Below, piece after piece: positions 51,918 to 60,709 of a DNA stretch of 64,000 nucleotides. Position 1 is the stretch's first letter. Every line of letters begins with the position of its first letter. The stretch comes from Bryobacteraceae bacterium (GTDB lineage Bacteria; Acidobacteriota; Terriglobia; Bryobacterales; Bryobacteraceae). The stretch is from assembly GCA_947458745.1 (NCBI GenBank), contig CANGYQ010000001.1:1-64000 (forward strand). Direction: 5' to 3'. The notes below the pieces were generated by a model. The model worked only from the letters and a program-made list of their open reading frames with translations. It was not told where the DNA came from and searched no databases. Both the position numbers and the translations under genes were made by a program.

Positions 51918-54638
51918 CTACTCAGGCCGCAACGCTTCCATCGGATTGATCCGCGATGCTCGCCACGCAGGGATAGACGCGGCCGCGAAGGCGGTGGCCA
52001 GCAGCACCACCGCGACGGCCGACCAGATGGCCGGATCGGTGGCCCCAACCTGATAGAGATAGCTGTCCATCACGCGCCGCAGCGCGTAGCTGAGCCCGGC
52101 CCCGCACAGCAGCCCCAGTGTCGCCAGCAGCAGGGCCTGTGCCTGGAACCGCCGCCGGATGGCTTCCGGAGCAGACCCCAGTGCCAATCGAATCCCAATC
52201 TCCCGGCGCCGTTGCTGGACCGCGTAGGCGAGCAAACCGGCGATTCCCGTGGCGGAGATCAACAAGCCAAAGCCCGCGAAACCCGCCAGCAGCGACGACA
52301 GCAGCCGTTCGATCTTCACCGATTCCCGTACATTGCCTTCCACCGTCGTTACCTTGACGAAAGGCATGCGACCCGCTTCCTTCCGGAAGATAGCCTGCAG
52401 TGCGGCCACCAGCGGTTCCCGCGCGCCCGCGTGCCGGACGGCGAGCGTCATTCCCGGGCTCTGTGGCCCGTTCATCCAACTGGGGAAATACACAGTGGGT
52501 GGACTGGCTTCCCGAACGTTGGTGTACTTAGTGGCGGCCACCACGCCCACTACCTCGATCGGTTCTTTGTCGTTGGGTAGACCGATGAACTGCCCAATCG
52601 CGGCATTGGGTGACCCATAGTAACGGCGCGCGACGTCCTCACTCATGACGCACATCCAACGCCGCCCGGAAGCTGCTGCGGGGAACTCTCGGCCTGCCAG
52701 GAGAGGAATGCCCAGGGTTTCAAAGTAGCCATCGGTGACCGAATGCAGAAAAACCATGCGGTCCTTGGACGGGACATGCATATGGCCGGGCACGTCGATC
52801 GTGATCATCTGCGCCTGAGGGCCCAGCGGCGGCATCCCGGTCCAGGCCGCGGCGGTTACCCCGGGCAGCTGGCGGGCTTGTTCCAGAATGCTCCGGTATG
52901 CCCGGTCATGCGCAGGCCGGCTGATCCCGGCGTTGAACAGATCAGGGGTCAACAAAACCGTGGCTTGAGCATCGAATCCCGTTGCTTGATGCACCAGGCG
53001 CTGCACCGATTTCAGCATCAGCGCCGAACCGCCCAACAGCGTGAACGTCAGCGCCGTCTGCAGGACGATCATGCCCGCCCGCAACCGCCCGGCACCAATA
53101 CTGCCGGTGCTCGACCGCATCGCCTGATAGTGTTGACGCGAAGCCGTCCAGGCCGGCACCCAGCCCGCGATCAAAACCACCAACACCAGTAAGGCGACAA
53201 CAAACGCCAACACCGTCAGGTCCAAGCCCGTGTCGATATCCAGGTCCAGCTGGCTGGAGATCGCCACACCCAACCATCTCGCCAGGACCAAGCCACCGGC
53301 TACACCACCCAACGCCAGCAACGTACTCTCTATCAGCAATTGCTGCCGTACTCGGGCGGCCGTGGCTCCCAAGGCCAAACGAGTAGCAATCTCCTGGCGG
53401 CGAGCGGCGGCCCGGGCGAGCAAGAGATTGGTCAGATTGGTGGCCGCAATCAGCAACACGGCGGCTACCGCCGCCAGCAGTATCAGGAGCACGGGGCGGT
53501 ACTGCTTCATGGGCGTCGAGTCGCCTGCCGGGGTCGGGCGAACTTCCATCTTCATGGCGAGAAACTGCCTCTCGGCCTCCGCCGACAGCCCCACTTCCTT
53601 GGCGCTGGCCAACAGGCCCGGAACCATCGCCGTCATCTGCTGCGTCGCGACCTCCGGGCTGAGGCCTGGTTTCAACCGGCCCTGAACTCGCAAGAATCCT
53701 AAGCCCGGGTTGGTCCGCCAACGGAACTTCGGGTACAGCGCCTCCATGCTGCTCACCGTGATCCAGAGATCGATCGCCGTGCCGGGGGTGGTGCCCACAA
53801 ACGATCGCGGCGCGATGCCAACCACCACGAAAGGCACCTGCTCCACCGCGATGGCGGCCCCCACTGCGGCCGGAGACCGGTTGAAGGCACGGGACCACAA
53901 TGCATCACTGATCACCACCGGCCAGCCGCCGGAAGGTCCGCCGGGAACGTCATCGGCCGCGGTCAGCAGGCGGCCCAGTTGAGGTTGCACTCCCAAGACC
54001 GGAAAGTAGCTTCCCGTCACGCGCGCGGTGTTCGGCCGGTGGGGCGAACCGTTGGCGTCAACGGCCATTGCGCCAGCTCCGGCGACACCGAAGATCCCCG
54101 AAAATGCTGTCTCCTGTTTGGACAACGCCTGATACAGCGGGTAAGAGACAAAGGCCCGCTCCACTTCTTTGGTTTCTCGCCCATTCACCCAGTAGCGGCC
54201 CGTAGAGGGAATGTTGGTCAGCACCAGTTTCGCCAGTTGCTCCGGCTGTTTCACCGGCAGCAATCGCAGCAGCAGTCCATTGGTGATCGAAAACACGGCC
54301 GTGTTGGCACCGATGCTCAACGTGAGCGTGAGCACGACGACAAAGGTGAACAGTTTCTCTTTGGCCAAGACGCGGACCCCGAATCGGGTATCCCGCCACA
54401 AGCCCTCCAGCCACGGGAACAGCCAGATCTCTCGCGTTTCCTCGCTCCAGGCCGTCGCGTTTCCCAGGGCAACTCGCGCCTCTCTGGCCGCCTCGTCGCT
54501 AGACCGGCCGGACGCCTGCAGCGCCTGTTGTTTCAAGGCCAAATGCGCGGCCAGCTCATCTTCCAACTCTTGATCAAACTGCGCCCGCCGGCCCAGACGA
54601 CGGAGGCGCGAGAGCAATGAGTTCCACCAGGCGTTCAT
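51918..54638 (-). CDS. ADOP: acidobacterial duplicated orphan permease (MacB-like)
   Basis: 906 residues from MNAWWNSLLSRLRRLG. The frame is open further but overlaps padR. A cytoplasmic N-terminal region with an acidic helix (FDQELEDELAAHL) and a helix at about 100-120 precede two tandem MacB-type core plus FtsX units: helices near 330-420 and at the C-terminus, ending ASIPAWRASRINPMEALRPE. No ATPase is fused or adjacent, hence 'orphan'. The pairing with a PadR gene 2 nt upstream is the known acidobacterial arrangement. Function is unproven; it may act as a mechanical or stress-related transporter. Confidence 0.92.
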   Translation of the reverse strand: MNAWWNSLLSRLRRLGRRAQFDQELEDELAAHLALKQQALQASGRSSDEAAREARVALGNATAWSEETREIWLFPWLEGLWRDTRFGVRVLAKEKLFTFVVVLTLTLSIGANTAVFSITNGLLLRLLPVKQPEQLAKLVLTNIPSTGRYWVNGRETKEVERAFVSYPLYQALSKQETAFSGIFGVAGAGAMAVDANGSPHRPNTARVTGSYFPVLGVQPQLGRLLTAADDVPGGPSGGWPVVISDALWSRAFNRSPAAVGAAIAVEQVPFVVVGIAPRSFVGTTPGTAIDLWITVSSMEALYPKFRWRTNPGLGFLRVQGRLKPGLSPEVATQQMTAMVPGLLASAKEVGLSAEAERQFLAMKMEVRPTPAGDSTPMKQYRPVLLILLAAVAAVLLIAATNLTNLLLARAAARRQEIATRLALGATAARVRQQLLIESTLLALGGVAGGLVLARWLGVAISSQLDLDIDTGLDLTVLAFVVALLVLVVLIAGWVPAWTASRQHYQAMRSSTGSIGAGRLRAGMIVLQTALTFTLLGGSALMLKSVQRLVHQATGFDAQATVLLTPDLFNAGISRPAHDRAYRSILEQARQLPGVTAAAWTGMPPLGPQAQMITIDVPGHMHVPSKDRMVFLHSVTDGYFETLGIPLLAGREFPAAASGRRWMCVMSEDVARRYYGSPNAAIGQFIGLPNDKEPIEVVGVVAATKYTNVREASPPTVYFPSWMNGPQSPGMTLAVRHAGAREPLVAALQAIFRKEAGRMPFVKVTTVEGNVRESVKIERLLSSLLAGFAGFGLLISATGIAGLLAYAVQQRRREIGIRLALGSAPEAIRRRFQAQALLLATLGLLCGAGLSYALRRVMDSYLYQVGATDPAIWSAVAVVLLATAFAAASIPAWRASRINPMEALRPE

Positions 54639-54640
54639 GG

Positions 54641-54973
54641 TTAGCACTCCCCCAAAACGCGGCCCATGCCGAGAGCGATCTGCGTCCAGCCCGCGCGCTC
54701 CTTGGCCAACTGCTTCCGGCCCTCGCGCGTCAACTGGTAGTACTTGGCCTTGCGATTGGCCTCCGACATCCCCCATTCCGAGTCCAGCCAGCCCTTCAGT
54801 TGCAGGCGGTGCAGGGCCGGGTAGAGTGCGCCTTCCTCGACGCGGAAAAGCTCGCCGGAGCGGCTCCAAATGGCCTCCATGATGGCGTACCCATGCGCCG
54901 GACCCGCCTCCAGCGTGTGGAGAATCAGCAGGTCCAAGGTGCCAGGCAGAAGTTCAGCAGAGCGGAATCCCAT
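54641..54973 (-). CDS. PadR-family transcriptional regulator
   Basis: 110 residues from MGFRSAELLPGTLDLLIL; a GTG 24 nt upstream preceded by GGGGAG is an equal alternative start. The winged helix spans DLLILHTLEAGPAHGYAIME, then VEEGALYPALHRLQLKG, with a C-terminal helix (YYQLTREGRKQLAKE) that dimerises. It lies 2 nt before the ADOP gene, so it almost certainly regulates that operon. PadR proteins repress until a small molecule or stress releases them. Confidence 0.9.
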   Translation of the reverse strand: MGFRSAELLPGTLDLLILHTLEAGPAHGYAIMEAIWSRSGELFRVEEGALYPALHRLQLKGWLDSEWGMSEANRKAKYYQLTREGRKQLAKERAGWTQIALGMGRVLGEC

Positions 54974-54980
54974 AGATATC

Positions 54981-55009
54981 TTAGGGGAAGAGTACACCCG
55001 CTCCCCTAA
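54981..55009 (-). promoter_or_regulatory. Possible PadR operator TTAGGGGA...TCCCCTAA
   Basis: An 8-bp inverted repeat (54981-54988 with 55002-55009), centre 13 nt apart, lies directly before or across the padR start. A third AAGGGGAG follows at about 55015. An autoregulatory site is plausible. Typical PadR sites read ATGT-N8-ACAT, so this would be a variant. Confidence 0.5.
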
Positions 55010-55127
55010 TGTGTCAAGGGGAGAGTCACCTCACCCGCTGACGGTTTCCACAGACGCAGGATGGCGCGGCTTAGAGCGGCCAGCGGGAGCGGCCATGGGG
55101 AGAAGCTACCACGCCCCGCAGCTTGAT

Positions 55128-55469
55128 ATGGTGGGGGCAGTGGCGAAGAAGTCATCCGCCTCATCTCAGCCCGCAAAGCTGACCCGCGTGAGCGCCGAAT
55201 CTATTTGGAGCAAGCCACTTTCTAAGCAACAGAAAGAGACACTCAAGGCGGTGGCCTCGCGGCAGAAAGCGGCCACGGCGTTGGAAATCAACTACTCCGA
55301 GATCCCCCGCCTGACAGATCGCCAACTCACCGAGTTCCGGCGGCCACCGAAGAAGCTGGTGGCCGTACGGCTGGATACTGATGTCTTCGAGTGGCTACAG
55401 GGATTGGGATCTGGCTATTCGACGCGGATCAACAATGTTCTGCGCGTGGTGATGCCACAAGGACAGTAG
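55128..55469 (+). CDS. BrnA/DUF4415-type antitoxin without a visible toxin partner
   Basis: 113 residues from the ATG at 55128; a GTG at 55140 is possible and would give MAKKSSASSQP. The C-terminal BrnA signature is present: VAVRLDTDVFEWLQ and GYSTRINNVLRVVM, an RHH tail. BrnT toxin genes normally lie directly upstream of brnA; here upstream is a 118-nt non-coding stretch and padR on the other strand. It is therefore an orphan antitoxin. Confidence 0.8.
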   Translation: MVGAVAKKSSASSQPAKLTRVSAESIWSKPLSKQQKETLKAVASRQKAATALEINYSEIPRLTDRQLTEFRRPPKKLVAVRLDTDVFEWLQGLGSGYSTRINNVLRVVMPQGQ

Positions 55470-55480
55470 ATTGTGACGCC

Positions 55481-56269
55481 CTACCGTGGCGTGATCTCCC
55501 CGCCCAGGCCCGCATAGGACTCTTTCACCTTGATCACCTTGCCCGCGCCACCAAACGTCACAAAGGTGATCTTGCCCGGAGCCTTGCCATACACCCAATC
55601 TTCCGTATCCACGCCGTCTTTCGACTCGCGGGAGTGATACTTGGGCTGGCCCAGCACCATCTTTACTTGTTCCTTGTTCATGCCCTCCACCACCTTGCCG
55701 GCCTTCACCGCGGCTTGGATCTCGGGGGGCAGGTTCTCGACGTAGTCTTCCGTGGCGGAGTGTTCGTCGAACTTGAAGATGGGGGCGAGCATCTTCTTGA
55801 TCTCGGCCACTTCGATGGGCTCAATGTCCTTGGGAAACTTCAATACGAGGGCGGTGCCCAGCGACAGGCGCGACGGGCCGCCGACCGGGCGCATGCCGCC
55901 GTTGCCGCCGCCGACGCCTACTTGGACGCGGTCCCGCCAGGCCCTGCCGGTCTTGAGGCCGCCGTTGATTTCGAGCACGATGTTGTCGTCGTTGATGTCG
56001 ACCTTGGTGATCTGAACCTGGTCCCCCACCTTCGCGGCGGGGCCGAACTCGCGCGCAGCGGCGTCCCAGCGGGCTTTGTCCCACTGCGTGTCGCCGGCCT
56101 TCTGTTCGGTGGTCAGTTCCAGCGGCTTCTTCGAACGCGGCAGCGAGACTTTGGCGCTGGCGTACTCGGCGGAAAGGCCGCGGATCAGCTTCACCCGGTC
56201 TTCCTGCGTCAGCTTTTCCGCGAACAGCAGGGCGGGCAGCGCGATCCAGATAAGGAGACGGAATTTCAT
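55481..56269 (-). CDS. Exported protein with OmlA/SmpA-like C-terminal segment
   Basis: 262 residues from MKFRLLIWIALPALLFAEK, a clear signal peptide. The frame is open far upstream but that is the CPBP gene in another frame. The middle is of unknown fold (DQVQITKVDINDDNIVLEIN, with a Gly-rich loop VGVGGGNGGM). The end resembles the SmpA/OmlA/BamE fold (GMNKEQVKMVLGQPKYHSRE, TEDWVYGK). It overlaps the CPBP gene start by 4 nt, so the two are an operon. Confidence 0.75.
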   Translation of the reverse strand: MKFRLLIWIALPALLFAEKLTQEDRVKLIRGLSAEYASAKVSLPRSKKPLELTTEQKAGDTQWDKARWDAAAREFGPAAKVGDQVQITKVDINDDNIVLEINGGLKTGRAWRDRVQVGVGGGNGGMRPVGGPSRLSLGTALVLKFPKDIEPIEVAEIKKMLAPIFKFDEHSATEDYVENLPPEIQAAVKAGKVVEGMNKEQVKMVLGQPKYHSRESKDGVDTEDWVYGKAPGKITFVTFGGAGKVIKVKESYAGLGGEITPR

Positions 56270-57147
56270 TCTTCCTCCCGCAACAGATAGGGCCGCTGGA
56301 CGGAGAACGGCGCTTTCCAGATATAGAAGGCGACGATCGGGATGACGATCAGGGTCAAGATGCTGCCCTCGACACCATAGCCACCACCCGACCACAGCTG
56401 ACCGGCCGTCCATTCCATCCGATAGCCCGTCACACTCATGGTAAAGCCGCTCAGGTTGACGCCAAACAGCGGCAGCGTCCAGTTCCAGCCAAAGTGCATC
56501 CCGGTGGAGAGCCACAGGTCGCCGGTCCGGAGGAAGCAGACGCCAAACAGGACACCCCAGAGGAAGGTGTTGGCGTACCCGATCCAGGTGATATCGGGGT
56601 TGCCTGAATGGGCATTGGAGAACAGCACCGCCATGGGCAGAATGGTGGCGAACGCGCCCCAGCGTTTCAGCAGCAGTTGAAAGCCGTAGCCGCGGAACAA
56701 CATCTCCTCGCCCACCGCACCCAGCAGCAAAACAACACTGACAAACAGCAGGCTGTACCAGTTGCGGGGCTGCTCCGGCGCGGGCACCAGTTTGGCCATA
56801 CCCAACAGCAGCGGAGGCCCCATGACAAACAGCGCCGCACCCAGGCCTCCCAGAAAGCCCAGGCCCAGATTCTTCATGCCGCCATCGTCCACCGTCAAGC
56901 CGATATCCGATAGCTGCCCTCGCTCGTAGACCCGCAGCGTAATCGCGTTCGCCAGCGCCGCCGCCCCGAAACTGACCACCGCCCCCGCCACCAGCGAACC
57001 CGCCCACGGCTTTAGCAACGGGCCCAGCACCATCATCGTCACGATCTCGATCACCGCGAACAGAATGACGCGGACGATTACCCGCGGCGGTTGGCCGGGC
57101 ACTTCGACGGTATCGGCTGGCAAGTTGGGCTTGGACGCGGGCTGCAT
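56266..57147 (-). CDS. CPBP-family intramembrane metalloprotease
   Basis: A 293-residue membrane protein with about eight hydrophobic helices. The Abi/CPBP catalytic motifs are complete: EExxxR (Glu147, Glu148, Arg152 in VGEEMLFRGYG), FxxxH (SNAH, His180) and HxxxN (GMHFGWNW). Such enzymes resemble Rce1-type prenyl-protein proteases; bacterial members act in envelope or bacteriocin biology. It is translationally coupled to the exported gene downstream. Confidence 0.92.
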   Translation of the reverse strand: MQPASKPNLPADTVEVPGQPPRVIVRVILFAVIEIVTMMVLGPLLKPWAGSLVAGAVVSFGAAALANAITLRVYERGQLSDIGLTVDDGGMKNLGLGFLGGLGAALFVMGPPLLLGMAKLVPAPEQPRNWYSLLFVSVVLLLGAVGEEMLFRGYGFQLLLKRWGAFATILPMAVLFSNAHSGNPDITWIGYANTFLWGVLFGVCFLRTGDLWLSTGMHFGWNWTLPLFGVNLSGFTMSVTGYRMEWTAGQLWSGGGYGVEGSILTLIVIPIVAFYIWKAPFSVQRPYLLREEE

Positions 57148-57171
57148 GGTCTCTTTAGCCAGTATCGCCGC

Positions 57172-57606
57172 TTACGCCTCGGGCTGGGGCTCGATCAAGT
57201 CAAGGGCCGCACCGATCGATATCCGGTTAGGCTTACCTTTCGGATCCTCCCGCCACTGACGCCAGTCCCGATGGGCGGGCTCATCGGGCGATAGCGCAAA
57301 GACCTCGATGGCACCGCCGTCGCTCCACTGCAAACGGACCGACCTCCACTGCAGCACCGCATGGTCGAGTTCAAATACATGGACCAGATGTCCATTGCCC
57401 AACCAGCCGAGCAACCGGAAGTAGATCCAGGTTCGGCCGTTCCGCTCCGCCAGTATGCGGATGTGGTCCAAAGTGCCGGAAGTGGCCCACTCTCCGTCCG
57501 CAAACGTAGCGACGAACCGGGAGCCATCCTCAGCAAAGTGTTTCAGCCACTGGCGGAGCATCCTCTTGCTCAGCCGCTTGCCGACTTTGCCGCCCGGAGG
57601 AGCCAT
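57172..57606 (-). CDS. Conserved-looking hypothetical protein
   Basis: A 144-residue soluble protein. A basic N-terminus (GKVGKRLSKRMLRQWLKHF) precedes beta-rich sequence with many Trp (WIYFRLLGWL, VLQWRSVRLQWSDGGAIEV) and a Pro-rich tail. I do not recognise a family. It lies between the GHMP kinase (9-nt gap) and the CPBP protease (25-nt gap) on the same strand, consistent with co-transcription, and its codon use looks like its neighbours. Confidence 0.6.
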   Translation of the reverse strand: MAPPGGKVGKRLSKRMLRQWLKHFAEDGSRFVATFADGEWATSGTLDHIRILAERNGRTWIYFRLLGWLGNGHLVHVFELDHAVLQWRSVRLQWSDGGAIEVFALSPDEPAHRDWRQWREDPKGKPNRISIGAALDLIEPQPEA

Positions 57607-57614
57607 CGCGTCGG

Positions 57615-58655
57615 CTACAGGCGCTTGACGTTGACGCGCACGCCCTTGGGGGCGACCTTGACGGGCAGTACGGTGGCGCCCTCCGCCGCGATCGCGTCCG
57701 AAACGCGTTGCTTGGCGTCAGGCTCCACCAGAAAGAAGACGCAGCCGCCACCGCCCGCTCCACAGACCTTGCCGCCCAGGGCACCCTTCTTCTTGGTGAC
57801 GGCGATCAACTGGTCGATCAGCGGTGTCGTGATGCCGGGGGCGTTCTTGCGACGGTGGCCCCATTCTTCGCGCACCAGTCGGCCTACTTCGGCCCAGTCG
57901 CTCTTTTCGAGCGCGCCGCGCATCGCCTGCGCAATGGCCGAGATCTTGGCGAAGTTGCGGTGGACCTGCTTGTCGCCATCGATGTGCAGCTTGGTGACTT
58001 CCCAGTTATTGATGCCGGAGTTGCGCGGCAGACCGGTGTAGGCCAGCACGATGCGCTGGTTGAAGTCGTCGAGATCCACCGGAATCGGTTTGCGGATCAA
58101 CCCATCGACGCGCAGCTCCAGCGCGCCGACGCCGCCGTACATGGCGGGGTAGTAATCCTGCGCGCCGGTGGGGACGTTGATGATCTGCGCCTCAATGTTC
58201 TGCGCCACTTCGCGGACGCGCTCAATGGAATAGCCCGTGCTGCACAGCTTATTGAAGGCGCTGGCCACGGTGATCAACAGTGCGGAAGAACCCGAGATGC
58301 CGGCTCCGGCCGGGGCTTCGGAGCTGGTCCACAGCTCAAAGCCGTTCATCGCGTCCATCTGCTCGCGCGCCACGTTAGCAAAGTGGCGGATGGCCCAGGC
58401 CAGCAAACCGAGGCCGGGCTTCTTTTCGGCCAGCAGCGAATCGAGCGACGCGAAGGCTTCGGTCTTTTTCAGATCTTCCGACACCAGCACCACGGCACCG
58501 TCGGTGCGCGGCGTGATGCGGCAGTGGGTGTAGCGGTCCACCGCAAAGTTCACTGTCACCGCGCCCGGGTGATAGAGATAAAGCGGCCAGATGTCCAGCG
58601 TGCCGCCCGCCATATCGACGCGGCACGGAGATTGAGCAGTGTAGATGTTCGCCAA
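57615..58655 (-). CDS. GHMP-family sugar kinase (D-glycero-D-manno-heptose-7-P kinase-like)
   Basis: A 346-residue kinase. Motif 1 (SPCRVDMAGGTLDIWP) is at about 9-24, the ATP-binding motif 2 is SSEAPAGAGISGSSALL at about 111-127, and motif 3 is KVCGAGGGGCVFF near the C-terminus. The order and spacing match GHMP kinases; the RVDMAGGTLD start resembles HddA-type heptose kinases of LPS or S-layer glycan synthesis, but galactokinase- or mevalonate-kinase-like roles cannot be excluded. It heads the leftward run above the hypothetical gene. Confidence 0.88.
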   Translation of the reverse strand: MANIYTAQSPCRVDMAGGTLDIWPLYLYHPGAVTVNFAVDRYTHCRITPRTDGAVVLVSEDLKKTEAFASLDSLLAEKKPGLGLLAWAIRHFANVAREQMDAMNGFELWTSSEAPAGAGISGSSALLITVASAFNKLCSTGYSIERVREVAQNIEAQIINVPTGAQDYYPAMYGGVGALELRVDGLIRKPIPVDLDDFNQRIVLAYTGLPRNSGINNWEVTKLHIDGDKQVHRNFAKISAIAQAMRGALEKSDWAEVGRLVREEWGHRRKNAPGITTPLIDQLIAVTKKKGALGGKVCGAGGGGCVFFLVEPDAKQRVSDAIAAEGATVLPVKVAPKGVRVNVKRL

Positions 58656-58693
58656 ATCACTATTCTAGTTGACGTTTTGGCTCTAGAACCGGG

Positions 58694-59038
58694 TCAGAGC
58701 GCGCGGACGAAGATGAACGCATTGAGCAGGCAAAGCGCCAGCGCCGGAATCGCGGCTAGAAGCGGGTCTTTAATTCTGAAGCGGGTCACCACCGCCAGAA
58801 ACATCATCAGTGCTAAGCCGCCGGAGGACAGCAAGAGCAGCGGACGATGAAAAAGCCCTGCCAACAGGCCGACGCTGGCGGCTACTTGCAACATCCCCGT
58901 CAACCGCCGGAGGCGGGCAAGGCCATACCGCTCAAACTCTGCTACCATCCGCTCCGAGAGTAGGCAGTTCAGACCGTAGCCTCCAAACAGGATCGCGGAC
59001 AGCAAGGGCGCAATAAGCGGTAACGCAGGTGTTAACAT
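58694..59038 (-). CDS. DoxX-like membrane protein
   Basis: A 114-residue protein with four hydrophobic helices (about 5-25, 45-65, 68-88, 92-112) and the DoxX-type sequence LRRLTGMLQVAASVGLLAGLF. DoxX proteins are small quinone/thiosulfate-linked membrane proteins of mostly unknown role. It is divergent from a second DoxX gene, with 65 nt between the start codons, and has a similar plan. Confidence 0.8.
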   Translation of the reverse strand: MLTPALPLIAPLLSAILFGGYGLNCLLSERMVAEFERYGLARLRRLTGMLQVAASVGLLAGLFHRPLLLLSSGGLALMMFLAVVTRFRIKDPLLAAIPALALCLLNAFIFVRAL

Positions 59039-59103
59039 TGGGCCGCTCCAATGATAGACTCAATCGTGTCTGGCCATTTAGGCTGGTCGGAAAGAGCAAC
59101 GTG

Positions 59104-59499
59104 ATGCAAACGATCGTGATGGGTTTTCAAATTGTAGTCGCTTTAGGCCTGCTGAACGTCTGGCTGCTCCGCTTTAATCAAAGCACTGCCTATCGGGGAG
59201 GCAGCGCCCGCTCGATGCCGGAGGAGTTTGCTGCTTACGGGCTGCCGCCTTGGTTCACTTACATCGTTGGTGGTCTCAAGATAGGGGCCGCGATTGCGCT
59301 GATCGCTGGCCTGTGGATGCCGGTGCTCGTTTTCCCCGCCGCGCTCCTCGTTAGCCTTTTGATGCTGGGGGCTTTGGCGATGCACCTGAAAGTTCACGAT
59401 CCGTTGAAGAAATCGGTGCCCGCACTCCTTGTCCTGATGCTTTGTCTCGCCATTTGTTGGGGTTCCCGCGAGGCGGCGGGGTTGTCGAGCCTGGGCTAA
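59104..59499 (+). CDS. DoxX-family membrane protein
   Basis: 131 residues from MQTIVMGFQIVVALGLLNVWLL, the more natural start than an upstream in-frame codon 75 nt earlier. Four hydrophobic helices, with PEEFAAYGLPPWFTYIVGGLK between the first and second, the conserved DoxX-like segment. Its paralogue lies divergent on the left. The two share a 65-nt promoter region, suggesting joint control. Confidence 0.82.
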   Translation: MQTIVMGFQIVVALGLLNVWLLRFNQSTAYRGGSARSMPEEFAAYGLPPWFTYIVGGLKIGAAIALIAGLWMPVLVFPAALLVSLLMLGALAMHLKVHDPLKKSVPALLVLMLCLAICWGSREAAGLSSLG

Positions 59500-59540
59500 T
59501 CGAAATGTAGGCCGTCGGTGATGCCGCCCCAGTTCCAGCA

Positions 59541-59569
59541 ATGACCGCAGCGGGCCCTCCTGGTATCCT
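59541..59569 (+). promoter_or_regulatory. Candidate sigma-70 promoter of gapA
   Basis: ATGACC-N17-TATCCT, with the -10 44 nt before the gapA ATG and a ribosome site (AAGGAG) in the leader. Spacing is ideal, -35 and -10 each match four or more of six consensus bases. Confidence 0.45.
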
Positions 59570-59571
59570 GA

Positions 59572-60612
<1,041 letters not shown>

Positions 60613-60635
60613 CACCGTACGTTGATCAAATTGGG

Positions 60636-60668
60636 AAAGGGCGCTCCGGATGCGGGCGCCCTTTTTCT
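60636..60668 (+). terminator. Intrinsic terminator of gapA
   Basis: A perfect 9-bp stem AAAGGGCGC / GCGCCCTTT (60636-60644 with 60656-60664), an 11-nt loop, followed by TTCTG in a T-rich run. It lies 24 nt after the gapA stop. Confidence 0.85.
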
Positions 60669-60709
60669 GTTGTCTGGTTGAATTTGTCCCGAAGGATGGT
60701 GTGGTGTTG

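Noticed and set aside
51918-54869. A longer ADOP protein including the region over padR
   Set aside because: The extra N-terminus is antisense-like sequence in another frame of padR; ATG at 54638 gives the canonical ADOP start 2 nt after padR.
55481-57007. A long open frame joining the CPBP region and the exported OmlA-like protein
   Set aside because: The upstream half is the CPBP gene in another frame; the signal peptide at 56269 marks the real start.
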